Assembly (NCBI GenBank): GCA_028714915.1
Contig: JAQTLL010000001.1
Span: forward strand, 248,001-312,000
DNA from: Sulfuricurvum sp.
Lineage (GTDB): Bacteria > Campylobacterota > Campylobacteria > Campylobacterales > Sulfurimonadaceae
Reading direction: 5' to 3'
DNA: 64,000 nt
The number at the start of each line of letters is the position of its first letter. The first letter of the stretch is position 1. Made by a program: the position numbers and the translations under genes. Below, piece by piece: positions 52,365 through 62,048 of the stretch. Below the pieces are notes generated by a model. It was not told the origin of the DNA. It made no database searches and saw only the letters and a program-made list of their open reading frames with translations.

Positions 52365-53666
52365 TTAAAGTTGGTCTAAAATCTCACGAGCCACAACCCT
52401 ATCATCAAAAGGGAAATGTTGGTCATAAATGATTTGAGAGGTTTCATCCCCTTTACCCAAAATCAGTACTACTTCATCACCGATCCTATCTCTAAGCGCT
52501 TGCTCAATTGCACTGCGTCGATTTACATCAACATGGACTTTTCTTCTCTCTTCTATCCCTGATAAGATATCTTCAATAATACTATCGGGATCTTCAAAAC
52601 GAGGATTATCACTCGTAATATAGACCTTTTTAGCATACATTACAGCTACTCGTCCCATCAAAGGGCGTTTGGTACGGTCACGATCACCTCCTGCACCAAA
52701 GACAACCAATACCTCTTTCTCTTTAAGTGCATTAAGGACTTGCTCCATCCCATCAGGGGTATGGGCAAAATCGACGATAACAAGCGGTGATTCACTTACT
52801 ACTTCCATACGTCCGCTCACCCCACCGAAATTTTCAACCGCTTCAGTAATTTTTTCTAAAGAATCACCGCTTACCAAATGAACTGCCGCCATTGCTGCCG
52901 TGATGTTATAGAGATTAAAAAATCCGTGCAATGACGTAGCAAACGTTACATGCTCTTCAAAATGCTTCATGACACCACTGACACCATTGTTAAGCGAATA
53001 TGCCAATATTTTATAAGTAGCAGGATTTTCAATACCGTAGGTAAAGGCATTTTTGAAGTTAAACTGTGCACGAGGCTCATCTTTATTGATCAGTTTTTTA
53101 GACTCATCTTGAAAAAAGAGATTTTTAATACGGATATATTCTTCAATACTTTCATGGTAATCAAGATGATCTTGCGTAATATTGGTAAGGATTTTAAGAT
53201 CAAAATGTATCCCCGCAATGCGTTCTTGTTCAATCGCATGTGAACTTACTTCCATAACAAAATACTCGCACCCACTTTGAATTGCTTGAAGCATGTGACG
53301 ATACGTATTAAGTACTGTCGGGGTTGTAAGCGTTTTTCCTTCAACACACTCATCGTTCATAAAAAATCCGCGAGTCCCCTGCATGGCACACTTATGACCC
53401 AAATCAAGCAAGATCGAGTAAATTGCGCTTGCCGTTGTCGTTTTACCGTTTGTCCCCGTAATACCAATCACTTTTATCCGATTTAGACCAAAAAGGCTCC
53501 AACACTCATCAGGGGTCAAAACGGTATGCGCCCCTCTATTCTGAGCATCTGTTTTAAATCTTTCATTTTGTTTGGTTACTAAAAAGGCGCATGAATCATC
53601 ACATTCCATCGAATTTTCAGAGATATAACGATAAGGCTGATTGGAAATCTCAATTTTCAACTTCAT
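52365..53666 (-). CDS. murE: UDP-MurNAc-tripeptide synthetase MurE
   Basis: From the ATG at 53666 the protein has 433 residues. It adds meso-diaminopimelate to the peptidoglycan precursor, as shown by the substrate motif DNPRFEDP. ATP binding is by GITGTNGKTTTAS; other Mur ligase motifs are EVSSHAIEQERIAG and HTPDGMEQVL. It is short at the N-terminus, as I recall for Campylobacter MurE. The start lies inside the end of the TPR gene; the frame is open to 53723, but that would overlap it more. Confidence 0.92.
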   Translation of the reverse strand: MKLKIEISNQPYRYISENSMECDDSCAFLVTKQNERFKTDAQNRGAHTVLTPDECWSLFGLNRIKVIGITGTNGKTTTASAIYSILLDLGHKCAMQGTRGFFMNDECVEGKTLTTPTVLNTYRHMLQAIQSGCEYFVMEVSSHAIEQERIAGIHFDLKILTNITQDHLDYHESIEEYIRIKNLFFQDESKKLINKDEPRAQFNFKNAFTYGIENPATYKILAYSLNNGVSGVMKHFEEHVTFATSLHGFFNLYNITAAMAAVHLVSGDSLEKITEAVENFGGVSGRMEVVSESPLVIVDFAHTPDGMEQVLNALKEKEVLVVFGAGGDRDRTKRPLMGRVAVMYAKKVYITSDNPRFEDPDSIIEDILSGIEERRKVHVDVNRRSAIEQALRDRIGDEVVLILGKGDETSQIIYDQHFPFDDRVVAREILDQL

Positions 53667-54243
53667 CCCCTTTTGCCAAACGGCGGAGTAAATTACGCAA
53701 CTGTGTATCATTAGGATAGACACCTAAAGCGCTCTCCAAATAGCTTAATGCCATCTCTTTGTACCCATTATCAATCAAATTATCTAAGAAATCAACAAAA
53801 TCTTCTTTTTCGGTAATAATAACACGCGTCGAAAACATAATATTTTCAAAAATACGTTTAAAGTCATTTTCATTCGTCACTAATTCTTTAAATTCTGAAT
53901 ACATAATACCATCAGCAAATTCCAGACGTTGACCAATCCCTTCAGTAAATAATCCCGCAAGCTGTTCCAGCGTACCATCCATCGTTTCAAGTATCTCAGA
54001 AATAACAGTATCTGCTTGTTGGGCATCTTCATTGCGTAAAATAGTATAATAATCAAACAGTGCTTCTGCACCACCCTCACCGCTCATGGCCATATCACAT
54101 AAAATTGCCCCATTATAAGCCTCTTTGGACAAAGGATCTTCTCGCAAAACAAGAGAATAATCCCTCAATGCATCACGGTATTGACCCGCTATAAAATGCT
54201 CATTCGCCATATTGAGGGTTTTCGAGTATTTGTTTGTTTTCAT
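53650..54243 (-). CDS. TPR-like helical protein, unknown function
   Basis: The 197-residue protein has helix pairs of the tetratricopeptide type at its ends: ANEHFIAGQYRDALRDYSLVLREDPLSKEAYNGAIL and GYKEMALSYLESALGVYPNDTQLRNLLRRL. The middle is acidic and helical. There is no signal peptide. It overlaps murE by 17 bases and lies downstream of the NifU-like gene, an order I recall from Campylobacter, so a role with cell wall or Fe-S assembly is possible but unproven. Confidence 0.7.
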   Translation of the reverse strand: MKTNKYSKTLNMANEHFIAGQYRDALRDYSLVLREDPLSKEAYNGAILCDMAMSGEGGAEALFDYYTILRNEDAQQADTVISEILETMDGTLEQLAGLFTEGIGQRLEFADGIMYSEFKELVTNENDFKRIFENIMFSTRVIITEKEDFVDFLDNLIDNGYKEMALSYLESALGVYPNDTQLRNLLRRLAKGDEVEN

Positions 54244-54287
54244 AATGTCCCTCCTAAATAATTAACTATATCGTCAAAAAACTAAAA

Positions 54288-54563
54288 TTAGTGCGATTCT
54301 ATTGAATCTTCCATACCGTGCGGTACATTTACAACGGTGATCTCAGGATGAATATCCATACGAAGCTGACGTTCAACACCATATTTAAGAGTATTCCCAC
54401 TACTACCGCACCCGATACATGCCCCTTGTAGCTGTACATACACCGTTCCATTTTTAACATTTAAAAAAACAATATCTCCGCCATCAAGTGCGAGAGAGGG
54501 ACGTACTTTATCAATTACTTGACGCACTGGCTGCATCAACTCTTCATCTGTGAAAGGAATCAT
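54288..54563 (-). CDS. NifU-like C-terminal domain protein (Fe-S scaffold)
   Basis: The 91-residue protein is a stand-alone NifU C-terminal domain: VIDKVRPSLALDGGDIVFLNVKNGTVYVQLQGACIGCGSSGNTLKYGVERQL. The CxxC pair (CIGC) holds a transferable 4Fe-4S cluster. It would serve the many Fe-S proteins of this organism, such as NosG, NosH and the radical SAM enzyme. The C-terminus continues past the domain to MEDSIESH. Confidence 0.9.
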   Translation of the reverse strand: MIPFTDEELMQPVRQVIDKVRPSLALDGGDIVFLNVKNGTVYVQLQGACIGCGSSGNTLKYGVERQLRMDIHPEITVVNVPHGMEDSIESH

Positions 54564-54690
54564 ATTTTTTAGCCTTTTTTACTGCGAATTCATCATGACA
54601 CTATAAGAAATTTGGACTAAACAAGGACTAATGGTATTTTGATAGTTTTTTGACGAAGCTTGCTTTAAGGGGTGCGGTGTGTTGAACTCG

Positions 54691-55041
54691 TTATACGAGT
54701 TCAATAGTTGCCATATGAGTAGCATCACCACGACGAATACGAGTTTTAACGATACGAGTGTATCCACCGTTACGCTCAGTATATTTAGGAGCAACTTCAC
54801 CAAGAAGATTTTTTGTTGCCTCTTTATTTTGTAAAACTGCAAAGATTGAGCGATGCGCATTTGCATCACCAACACGTGCAGTAGTAATTAATTTTTCAGC
54901 AAATGAACGCAGTTCTTTTGCTTTAATCAACGTTGTTTCAATTTTACCATGCTCAAACAATGCAATACTAAGATTGGTCAACAAAGCTTCACGATGTGAG
55001 CTTGTTCGACCTAGCTTACGGTATCCGTGACGATGTCTCAT
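54691..55041 (-). CDS. rplQ: 50S ribosomal protein L17
   Basis: The 116-residue protein starts [24 protein letters not shown] and has [17 protein letters not shown] and [18 protein letters not shown], all standard L17. It lines the polypeptide exit tunnel. It ends the rpmJ-rpsM-rpsK-rpsD-rpoA-rplQ operon; GGAGAG precedes the ATG. Confidence 0.98.
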   Translation of the reverse strand: MRHRHGYRKLGRTSSHREALLTNLSIALFEHGKIETTLIKAKELRSFAEKLITTARVGDANAHRSIFAVLQNKEATKNLLGEVAPKYTERNGGYTRIVKTRIRRGDATHMATIELV

Positions 55042-55072
55042 GAGATACTCTCCTATTATAATTTTGTAAACG

Positions 55073-55125
55073 ACAAAGGAATTTATCCCTTTGTCTACGT
55101 TAACACTAAGTTTACTTCGGCAGTA
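55073..55125 (+). repeat. Possible degenerate three-hairpin repeat, copy C
   Basis: CAAAGGAATTTATCCCTTTG followed by TACGTTAACACTAAG matches the start of copy A (CAAAGGAATAAAATCCCTTTG, TACGCTAGCCGC) but then diverges; the CCTC/GAGG hairpin is missing. It lies between rpoA and rplQ and points against transcription. Confidence 0.4.
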
Positions 55126-55154
55126 AGCCCAAAAACACTAGTGTTTAAGCTGTT

Positions 55155-56150
55155 TTATTCAGCTTCGATTTTCTTTTTGATCGCAGTGATTAAATCATCT
55201 GCAAGTTCTTGTCCAACAGCATAACCGAATTCAGTAATTTTTTCTAAAATTTCTTCAAACGATTTTTTACCGAGATTTTTAACTTCTTTTAAATCATTTT
55301 GACTCATCATAACAATTTCGCCAATGTATTTGATGTTTGAACGATCCAAGCAGTTAAAGCTGCGAGCGCTTAAACCAAGTTCTTCAATACGTGCACCCAA
55401 ACGTTTAAGCTCAGGATGCTCATCATTGCGCTCAACCGTTGGATTGGCTGATTTAATACTCACTTCACTGTTAAAAACAGCCATTTGAGCATACATAACA
55501 TCCAGTGCATTTTTAAATGCATCCACCGGAGAAATTTGTCCATCGGTTACAATATTAATAATTACTTTTTCAAAATTTGGATTATCTTCTACAAGAACAT
55601 TATCAATCGCGTATGTCGCACGACGAACCGGTGTAAAATATGCATCCAATGCGATGTAACCATCACTCAATAATTCACGAATATCTTCACTTGGAGTGTA
55701 GCCGATACCTTGGTAAATTTTGATTGAAAAATTAAGTGTTGCATCTTCATTCAATGTTGCCAAAAATTCATTTGGAGTAACGATTTCAACATCGTCATTC
55801 TCCAAATCGCTGCCGTGAATTTCGCAAGGGCCTGCAAAAGTGTAAGCAATCTCTTTTTCTTTAAGACCGTTTTTTAATTTAAAACGTATCCCTTTGAGGT
55901 TAATAATAAAATCTGAAATATCTTCAAGCATACCGCGCACAGAGTCAAACTCATGTTTGGCACCCTCAATTTTAATCCCGATTGGGGCAAACCCTACTGA
56001 ACTGCTTAATAAAAAGCGGCGAATCGGGTGAGCAATCGAAACTGCATATCCTGTTTCAAACGGATAAGCAATAATATTCGCTTCATTCGCACTGATTTGT
56101 TCAACGACAAACTCTTTCGGTAGAAGCGGAGAAGTTTTAATTTTTTTCAT
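55155..56150 (-). CDS. rpoA: RNA polymerase subunit alpha
   Basis: The 331-residue protein has the N-terminal dimerisation domain ([47 protein letters not shown]) and the C-terminal DNA- and regulator-binding domain ([44 protein letters not shown]). It follows rpsD by 23 bases in the usual order. Confidence 0.98.
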   Translation of the reverse strand: MKKIKTSPLLPKEFVVEQISANEANIIAYPFETGYAVSIAHPIRRFLLSSSVGFAPIGIKIEGAKHEFDSVRGMLEDISDFIINLKGIRFKLKNGLKEKEIAYTFAGPCEIHGSDLENDDVEIVTPNEFLATLNEDATLNFSIKIYQGIGYTPSEDIRELLSDGYIALDAYFTPVRRATYAIDNVLVEDNPNFEKVIINIVTDGQISPVDAFKNALDVMYAQMAVFNSEVSIKSANPTVERNDEHPELKRLGARIEELGLSARSFNCLDRSNIKYIGEIVMMSQNDLKEVKNLGKKSFEEILEKITEFGYAVGQELADDLITAIKKKIEAE

Positions 56151-56173
56151 GCTGAGTGCCCTTTATTTAGTGA

Positions 56174-56800
56174 TTATTTCGAGTAAAGCTCAACGATTAG
56201 ACGCTCTTCAACAGGAATAACAACCTCTTCACGCTCTGGAAGACGTGTAAAGATACCAAATACTTTTGCTTGATCGATATCAACCCATCCAGCAAGACCT
56301 GTTTGGTTAGTGAGCTCCATCGCACGAACAACTTGGTTATTCTTTTTGCTTTTTTCGTTAATCTCAACTTTTTGTCCCGGTTTAACACGGTAAGAAGGGA
56401 TATCAACACGTTTACCATCTACGAGTACGTGACAGTGATTTACCAATTGACGCGCAAAACGACGAGTCGTTGCAAATCCCATACGATAAACAACATTGTC
56501 AAGACGTTGCTCCAACAACATTACTAAATTCGTACCGGTATTTCCTTGACGACGCTTTGCTTCATCAAATAATGAACGCATTTGCTTTTCGCTCAAACCG
56601 TACATGAACTTCGCTTTTTGTTTTTCACGAAGCTGTGTACCGTATTCAGAAATTTTAGTACGACGTTGACCGTGCTGACCAGGTCCATAAGGACGCTTGT
56701 CGAGAGCACTTTTACCTGCTAAGCGACGCTCGCCTTTTAGGCCAAGGCTTACACCGAATCTTCTTTCGATTTTTTCTACGGGTCCTCTATATCTTGCCAT
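56174..56800 (-). CDS. rpsD: 30S ribosomal protein S4
   Basis: The 208-residue protein has the S4 domain ([46 protein letters not shown]) and starts [19 protein letters not shown]. No N-terminal zinc-binding cysteine cluster is present, so it is the C- form. S4 starts 30S assembly and in other bacteria represses the alpha operon. Confidence 0.98.
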   Translation of the reverse strand: MARYRGPVEKIERRFGVSLGLKGERRLAGKSALDKRPYGPGQHGQRRTKISEYGTQLREKQKAKFMYGLSEKQMRSLFDEAKRRQGNTGTNLVMLLEQRLDNVVYRMGFATTRRFARQLVNHCHVLVDGKRVDIPSYRVKPGQKVEINEKSKKNNQVVRAMELTNQTGLAGWVDIDQAKVFGIFTRLPEREEVVIPVEERLIVELYSK

Positions 56801-56811
56801 ACCTTAGCTCC

Positions 56812-57204
56812 TTACACGCGTCGGCGCTTAGGCGCACGACAACCATTGTGTGGTAGTGGAGTAACGTCTTTCATATAAGAAACACGTAAACCCTCGATAG
56901 CACCAACACTTTTAACTGCAGTTTCACGGCCAGAACCTGGACCCTGAACTTTAATTCCCACTTCTTTAATACCGTGGACCATTGCTTTACCCATCGCATC
57001 TTCTACTGCTTGTTGGGCAGCAAAAGGAGTCGATTTTTTAGATCCTTTGAAACCAAGCGCACCAGCTGAGCTCCATGCGATCATGTTACCCATCTCGTCC
57101 GTTACGGTTACAAGAGTATTATTGAATGATGCTAGGATATGCACGATACCCTTAGCAATATTCTTTTTAATAATTTTTTTACGGGTTGCTTTTCTTTTTG
57201 CCAT
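56812..57204 (-). CDS. rpsK: 30S ribosomal protein S11
   Basis: The 130-residue protein shows [46 protein letters not shown] and the conserved end [18 protein letters not shown]. It binds the 16S platform near the E site. Gaps to rpsD and rpsM are 11 bases each. Confidence 0.98.
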   Translation of the reverse strand: MAKRKATRKKIIKKNIAKGIVHILASFNNTLVTVTDEMGNMIAWSSAGALGFKGSKKSTPFAAQQAVEDAMGKAMVHGIKEVGIKVQGPGSGRETAVKSVGAIEGLRVSYMKDVTPLPHNGCRAPKRRRV

Positions 57205-57215
57205 ACGCTAATCCC

Positions 57216-57587
57216 TTATCTTGTGGCTGAGCCGACAGTTTTCTTCTTACCTTTGCGGGTACGAGCATTAGTTTTGGTTTTTTGACCACGGCATGGGAGA
57301 CTTTTACGATGACGAAGACCACGGTAAGAACCGATGTCCATCAACGCTTTAATATCCATAGCAACTTGCTTACGGAGGTCACCCTCTACGATAATGTTAC
57401 TCGCACGAATCTCTTTTGCAAGAGTCGCCGCATCATCTTCGCTTAGCTCATATACACGCTTGTTATAATCAAGCCCAGTAGCATCTAAAATCTTACGTGA
57501 TGTATGCAAACCAATACCATAGATATAAGTTAATGCGTACTCGAGACGTTTTTTCTTAGGTAAGTCCACACCAGCAATACGTGCCAT
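57216..57587 (-). CDS. rpsM: 30S ribosomal protein S13
   Basis: The 123-residue protein starts [27 protein letters not shown] and ends with [29 protein letters not shown], the S13 tRNA-contacting tail. It is located in the 30S head. It begins 2 bases after the rpmJ stop. Confidence 0.98.
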   Translation of the reverse strand: MARIAGVDLPKKKRLEYALTYIYGIGLHTSRKILDATGLDYNKRVYELSEDDAATLAKEIRASNIIVEGDLRKQVAMDIKALMDIGSYRGLRHRKSLPCRGQKTKTNARTRKGKKKTVGSATR

Positions 57588-57589
57588 GC

Positions 57590-57703
57590 TTATCCTTGTC
57601 TTTGTTTATGTTTTGGGGTTTTGCAGATTACGCGAACAACCCCTTTGCGCTTGATGATTTTGCAATCGTCGCACATTTTCTTCACTGAAGAACGAACTTT
57701 CAT
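57590..57703 (-). CDS. rpmJ: 50S ribosomal protein L36
   Basis: I translated this 37-residue protein by hand: it starts [20 protein letters not shown] and ends [13 protein letters not shown]. Cys11, Cys14, Cys27 and a histidine form the zinc site of the C+ form of L36. It is the first gene of the rpsM operon, and too short for most gene-length cutoffs. Confidence 0.96.
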   Translation of the reverse strand: MKVRSSVKKMCDDCKIIKRKGVVRVICKTPKHKQRQG

Positions 57704-57783
57704 TGTCAAGCTCCGATATTGTAATCCTTTGCCTCTCGTAGGTGCACATCATACGCACCAATACTTGTAACTACGCCTACGCA

Positions 57784-57812
57784 GTTATAAATACTCAATG
57801 TTGCTTGTCCAA
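57784..57812 (-). promoter_or_regulatory. Putative sigma-70 promoter of the rpmJ-rpsM operon
   Basis: Minus strand TTGGAC, a 17-base spacer and TATAAC give a recognisable promoter. The leader of about 70 bases contains GTAGGTGCACATCATACGCA-type inverted sequence on the plus strand, which could fold and serve S4 autoregulation. Confidence 0.5.
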
Positions 57813-57880
57813 GAGGGCAAAGTGGACGCGTATTTTACATAAATTTACGTTAAAGTTTTATTAAGGAGATAAGAGAGAAT

Positions 57881-57954
57881 TTCTGCCTTGAAATGGCAAG
57901 CTTTAGTAGCCCAAGCGGCTAGCGGAACAAAAGGGATGCATTCCTTTTGTGTTA
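57881..57954 (-). repeat. Three-hairpin intergenic repeat, copy D
   Basis: Plus-strand reading: TGCC...GGCA hairpin, then TTTAGTAGCCCAAGCGGCTA with TAGCC/GGCTA pairing, then an ACAAAAGG...CCTTTTGT hairpin. It lies 23 bases after the hom stop codon in the same orientation to transcription as copies A, B and F. The stem bases differ from the other copies but still pair. Confidence 0.75.
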
Positions 57955-57965
57955 GATCAAATGAC

Positions 57966-57989
57966 AAGGATTGAATTTATACAATCCTT
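57966..57989 (-). other. Hairpin across the hom stop codon
   Basis: AAGGATTG and CAATCCTT form an 8-bp stem whose 5' arm encodes the last residues of homoserine dehydrogenase and whose loop contains the TAA. It could stabilise the 3' end or help terminate together with repeat copy D. Confidence 0.45.
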
Positions 57990-59236
57990 ATCATATAGGG
58001 AGATTCAAGAACAGTTTCTAAGGCTTCCAACTCTTTCATTAAAGAGCGAATATCACATTCTCGTGCTTCATGGGTTGAAATCAATAAATGAGCGCACTCT
58101 TGGGCAAAAGGGCGCTGTATCATTGCTTCTATTGATATAGCATGATCGGCAAAGAGCTGGGTAATTTTTGCCAAAATCCCTGCTTTATCGGTAATACGAA
58201 GTCGTAAATAATACTTTGAACGAATATCATCTGCACTTTTAAGACGCAATCCCTCTTCAAGCGGGTGATTAAATCCAAGCATCGGAGAGCGTTTTCCAGA
58301 GCGGACAATATCAATAATATTGGCAACGACGGCACTTGCCGTCGCATTTCCTCCGGCACCCGGACCATAATACAGTGTTTCGCCAACACGATCGCCCACA
58401 ACACTGATACCGTTCATAACGCCATCAATTTTGGCAAGCATTGCCTCTTGTTTAACCAGTGCAGCATGGACACGAAGCTCTACTTCTCCTCCATCACGCT
58501 TGGCAATACCCAAAAGCTTGATGGTGTATCCAAACTCTTTTGCAAAAGCAATGTCCGCTTGAGTAATCCCCTCGATACCTTCAATCAATATCTCTTCAGG
58601 TTTGGCATCGATCCCATACGCAATAGAGGCTAGAATCAAAAGCTTATGTGCTGCATCAAATCCGCCGATGTCAAAAGTTGGATCGGCTTCTGCATATCCC
58701 AAAGCCTGTGCTTCGGCTAAAACCGCATCAAAAGCAACACCCTCTTCCATCATTTTTGTGAGCATAAAATTACACGTACCGTTCATAATCCCCATAATGG
58801 AGAGGATATGATTGGCGGATAGTCCATCACGCAAGGCGTTGATAATCGGAATTCCCCCGGCGACACTCGCTTCAAATTCAAACGGCAAATCGCCTGCAAT
58901 CTCTTGAAGTTCGTATCGGTGATAGGCAAGAAGGGCTTTATTGGCAGTAACAATCGCCTTTTTACTCGCTAATGCACTTTTTAAAAGTTCAAACGGAAGC
59001 TCAACGCCTCCCATTAATTCGACAATAATATCAATCTCGGGATCATTGATGATTTCATACGGATCGGTAGTAATCGCGATACTTAGATCACTTACTTTAC
59101 TGACATCCCGAACGGCACCGCTTTTAACAACAATATCTTCACCCGCACGTGCTGAGATAATAGCTGCATTTTCTTCTAAAATTTCAACAACGGCGCGTCC
59201 TACTGTCCCAACACCTAATACACCAACACGAATCAC
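57977..59236 (-). CDS. hom: Homoserine dehydrogenase
   Basis: The 419-residue enzyme reduces aspartate semialdehyde to homoserine for threonine and methionine. It has the NAD(P) motif [16 protein letters not shown], the catalytic region [22 protein letters not shown] and [23 protein letters not shown], and a C-terminal ACT domain ([29 protein letters not shown]) for threonine feedback. The start overlaps the aminotransferase stop by 4 bases. Confidence 0.96.
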   Translation of the reverse strand: MIRVGVLGVGTVGRAVVEILEENAAIISARAGEDIVVKSGAVRDVSKVSDLSIAITTDPYEIINDPEIDIIVELMGGVELPFELLKSALASKKAIVTANKALLAYHRYELQEIAGDLPFEFEASVAGGIPIINALRDGLSANHILSIMGIMNGTCNFMLTKMMEEGVAFDAVLAEAQALGYAEADPTFDIGGFDAAHKLLILASIAYGIDAKPEEILIEGIEGITQADIAFAKEFGYTIKLLGIAKRDGGEVELRVHAALVKQEAMLAKIDGVMNGISVVGDRVGETLYYGPGAGGNATASAVVANIIDIVRSGKRSPMLGFNHPLEEGLRLKSADDIRSKYYLRLRITDKAGILAKITQLFADHAISIEAMIQRPFAQECAHLLISTHEARECDIRSLMKELEALETVLESPYMIRIV

Positions 59237-60456
59237 TCAGTGCCCTTAGAACTAAATTCTTGTAAAAATTGTTTGATATTTTTTGCCGCTTGACGGATAC
59301 GCTTGTCGTTTTCAATCAACGCAATACGGACATACTCATCCCCATACTCACCAAAACCGATCCCCGGAGCAACGGCAACATTGGCTTCTACCAAAAGACG
59401 TTTTGAAAATTCCAAACTTCCAAGATGACGAGCGCACTCAGGAATTTTAGCCCAAACAAACATTGACGCTTGGTTACGACGAACCGGCCATCCCGCACGG
59501 TTAAAGGCTTCGAGTAATACATCTTGTCGGTGATCGTATTTGTCTGTAATCTCTTGAACACACGTTTGGTCACCATTGAGTGCTACTGTAGCCGCAACTT
59601 GGATAGGGGTAAACATCCCATAATCTAACCAGCTTTTAATCTTTTGAAGTGCTCCGATAAGCTTAGGATTTCCAACAAAGAAACCAACGCGCCATCCCGC
59701 CATATTGTAACTTTTTGAGAGGGTAAAACTCTCAACTGCTACATCTTTTGCCCCTGGAACAGACATAATTGATGGGGTTTTGTATCCATCAAATGTCAAA
59801 TCACCGTAGGCAATATCGCTGATAATATAAAAACGCTCACGCTTTGCCATGGCAACAATACGGGTATAAAAATCAGGCGTTACAGTAGCAGTTGTCGGAT
59901 TGTGGGGAAAGTTTACCACCACATATTTCGGTTTAGGAAATGAGATGTGAAACGCTTGCTCTAGACGTTCAAAAAAGAGATCCTCATCCACTTTATAATC
60001 TTCATCAAACGGCAGTTCCATTTTTTGGACATTTCCACCTGCAAGAATAAATGCATACGAATGGATCGGATAGGTCGGATCGGGGACAACGGCAACGTCT
60101 CCCGGATTGGTAATGGCGTACGCTAGGTGAGCATATCCCTCTTTTGATCCCATCGTTGCAACCGCTTCGGTTTCAGGATCAAGATCAACATCATAACGAC
60201 GCTTATACCAGTCACAAATCGCTCCACGAAGCTTCGGAATCCCTTTGGATGCCGAGTAGCCGTGTGTTTTGGTTTTTTGAGCCGATTCAATCAGCTTTTT
60301 GCGAATATGCTCTGGGGTGTCACCGTCAGGATTTCCCATACTAAAATCAATAACATCCGCACCAGCGCGTCTGCGAGCCATTTTTAGCTCATTTACTTCA
60401 GCAAAAACGTATTTTGGAAGTCGTTTAATTCGATCAAATTGGATTTCATCAAACAT
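59233..60456 (-). CDS. alaC: Class I aminotransferase, AlaC-like
   Basis: The 407-residue PLP enzyme has the Schiff-base lysine at Lys248 in [38 protein letters not shown] and the arginine motif [15 protein letters not shown]. It is closest by eye to AlaC, which makes alanine from pyruvate and glutamate, and to diaminopimelate aminotransferases; the substrate is inferred. It overlaps hom by 4 bases. The upstream 120 bases hold repeat copy E. Confidence 0.88.
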   Translation of the reverse strand: MFDEIQFDRIKRLPKYVFAEVNELKMARRRAGADVIDFSMGNPDGDTPEHIRKKLIESAQKTKTHGYSASKGIPKLRGAICDWYKRRYDVDLDPETEAVATMGSKEGYAHLAYAITNPGDVAVVPDPTYPIHSYAFILAGGNVQKMELPFDEDYKVDEDLFFERLEQAFHISFPKPKYVVVNFPHNPTTATVTPDFYTRIVAMAKRERFYIISDIAYGDLTFDGYKTPSIMSVPGAKDVAVESFTLSKSYNMAGWRVGFFVGNPKLIGALQKIKSWLDYGMFTPIQVAATVALNGDQTCVQEITDKYDHRQDVLLEAFNRAGWPVRRNQASMFVWAKIPECARHLGSLEFSKRLLVEANVAVAPGIGFGEYGDEYVRIALIENDKRIRQAAKNIKQFLQEFSSKGTE

Positions 60457-60540
60457 GATGTATACCTACCATTAAAAAATTGTGCCATTCTAGCACTTTT
60501 CCTCTACTCTCAAGCTTACACTGCTGGAGTTAATGACTAT

Positions 60541-60583
60541 AACCTCAAACGAGGCAATCTTTAGTCGTCCAAGCAACTAGTGT
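60541..60583 (-). repeat. Three-hairpin intergenic repeat, copy E (partial)
   Basis: AACCTCAAACGAGGCAATCT, then TTAGTCGTCCAAGCAACTAG matches the CCTC/GAGG hairpin and the CCAAGC loop segment of copies B and D. The AAAGG hairpin is missing. The CTA at 60577-60579, read on the minus strand, is the TAG stop of the gene that ends here. Confidence 0.65.
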
Positions 60584-61218
60584 CCATCAGTAGTATTCTC
60601 TATCCACATCCCCTCTTTGAGAAGTTTCATCCCATTGGTGTTGGCAACTTTTAAATACATTGCCCCCTCAGGCAGGGTAAAACTTATTCTCTCTTCTGGT
60701 TTAAAGGTATGCATAGAGCTAAGGACTTCCATATTGGCATTCAATACGGCTATATCAGGATACCATTTATTACCATAGGGTGCTTCAATCGTTAGTGCGC
60801 TGGATTGATTAACGACAAACCATGCAGGAACTGCACTTTTCTCCATCTGTGCTCCCTCATCAGGGGTAATCACCGGAATTTGCCATAAAACAAAAGATGC
60901 ATCTATCTCAATCGTCCATTTTTTATCACGCACAGCTCCTGCGGTAATGACCATTGCGTTGTCACGTAAAATTTCACTAAAGTATTTGGGATCGAAAACT
61001 TTTCTGCCACTCAAGGAGATTTCCATGCGAGCTCTCTCCCCATCGCTTTCATAACGATGAATACTCACACGCTGTCCGATAGTGTTAAGGGCTTGAATAA
61101 TAATTTTAGAAGAGAGGATGCTTCCATGAGCAACATGGAGATTAATATCTGTTTTAGTATCACCCGCCACCAATGAAAGGGTAAAAATTACGAACCAAAG
61201 AAGAGGCTTCACTACCAA
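60577..61218 (-). CDS. Secreted protein of unknown function
   Basis: The 213-residue protein has a signal peptide (MVVKPLLWFVIFTLSLVAGD). The mature part is beta-rich, with INLHVAHGSILSSKIIIQALNT and PAWFVVNQSSALTIEAPYGNKWYPDIAVLNANMEVL. I recognise no family. It overlaps the RodZ-like gene by 7 bases, and the two are likely a functional pair in the periplasm. Its stop codon lies within repeat copy E, so the last residues (DGH) may derive from an insertion that replaced the old C-terminus. Confidence 0.65.
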   Translation of the reverse strand: MVVKPLLWFVIFTLSLVAGDTKTDINLHVAHGSILSSKIIIQALNTIGQRVSIHRYESDGERARMEISLSGRKVFDPKYFSEILRDNAMVITAGAVRDKKWTIEIDASFVLWQIPVITPDEGAQMEKSAVPAWFVVNQSSALTIEAPYGNKWYPDIAVLNANMEVLSSMHTFKPEERISFTLPEGAMYLKVANTNGMKLLKEGMWIENTTDGH

Positions 61219-62048
61219 TTGCTTCCTTTATTTTTAATCTTAAATTGTTCAAAAGTAAGCTGTTGAAGTGCTCCGTTTTCGTACACAAACCACACTGCGT
61301 TTCTCTCTTTTAACATTTTACTGCCCGAAGGAGTCACTATCTCCAAACGACCATGTCCGAAAATAAAAAGCCAGTTTTTTGCAGTATCAATGATAATAGG
61401 CTCTTTGGTAACTTTTTGCATTTTTTCTCCGGTTGCCAAATCCATCATCCCAACCCATACTTTGGAAGAGGGTTTGATGCTAAGAACATTGCCAAAATTT
61501 AAAACCTGAGCTTGCGTATCCATAACAACACTTTTATTTTGTTCTTGTGTTAACTGCGTTGTATTGACTTCAGTAATATTCATGTCATTGGTTGCATTTA
61601 CATCACTTGTATTCATTTCACTTGAGTTAGTATCAACTACCTCAATGGTCGCACTGTTTAATTCCATAACCTCTTCTTTGGGAGCGACACTAAGTTTCCC
61701 TTGCATCATCGAACCCATTATCATTAAGACAATGATTGCACTTATCGTACCCAAAATCCAAAATATACGTGAATTTGAAGAAGCCTGCAAGACAACGGAT
61801 GGTTTTGCAATGATCATATCAGGATGAAGATCCACATAAGCATCATATTCACTGCGCAACGATTCAAGATCTACCCCATATTCACGTTCCAAAATAGAGA
61901 CAAATCCCATAAATTGGACACGATTTAACCCATCAAAAGATTTATGCAGGAGCTGCTCAAGTTTAGCCCGCGCAATATGAGTACGCTCATGAATACTGTT
62001 TGCTCCTAACTCCTGTAAATCTTCAAATGACTTAATAATCGTACTCAT
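61212..62048 (-). CDS. RodZ-like bitopic membrane protein
   Basis: The 278-residue protein has a helical cytoplasmic N-terminus (SFEDLQELGANSIHERTHIARAKLEQLLHK), suggestive of a divergent helix-turn-helix, one membrane helix at about residues 93-111, a low-complexity Asn/Thr/Glu linker, and a periplasmic beta domain with KVWVGMMDLATGEK and LFIFGHGRLEIV. This order resembles RodZ, the cytoskeletal link of the elongasome, but identity is not proven. It overlaps rlmB by 4 bases. Confidence 0.55.
   Translation of the reverse strand: MSTIIKSFEDLQELGANSIHERTHIARAKLEQLLHKSFDGLNRVQFMGFVSILEREYGVDLESLRSEYDAYVDLHPDMIIAKPSVVLQASSNSRIFWILGTISAIIVLMIMGSMMQGKLSVAPKEEVMELNSATIEVVDTNSSEMNTSDVNATNDMNITEVNTTQLTQEQNKSVVMDTQAQVLNFGNVLSIKPSSKVWVGMMDLATGEKMQKVTKEPIIIDTAKNWLFIFGHGRLEIVTPSGSKMLKERNAVWFVYENGALQQLTFEQFKIKNKGSNW

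Noticed and set aside
57784..57840. A further copy of the three-hairpin repeat upstream of rpmJ
   Set aside because: TTGTCCAAGAGGGCAAAG has only a short resemblance to the CCAAGC loop and lacks the flanking hairpins; it is better explained as the operon promoter.
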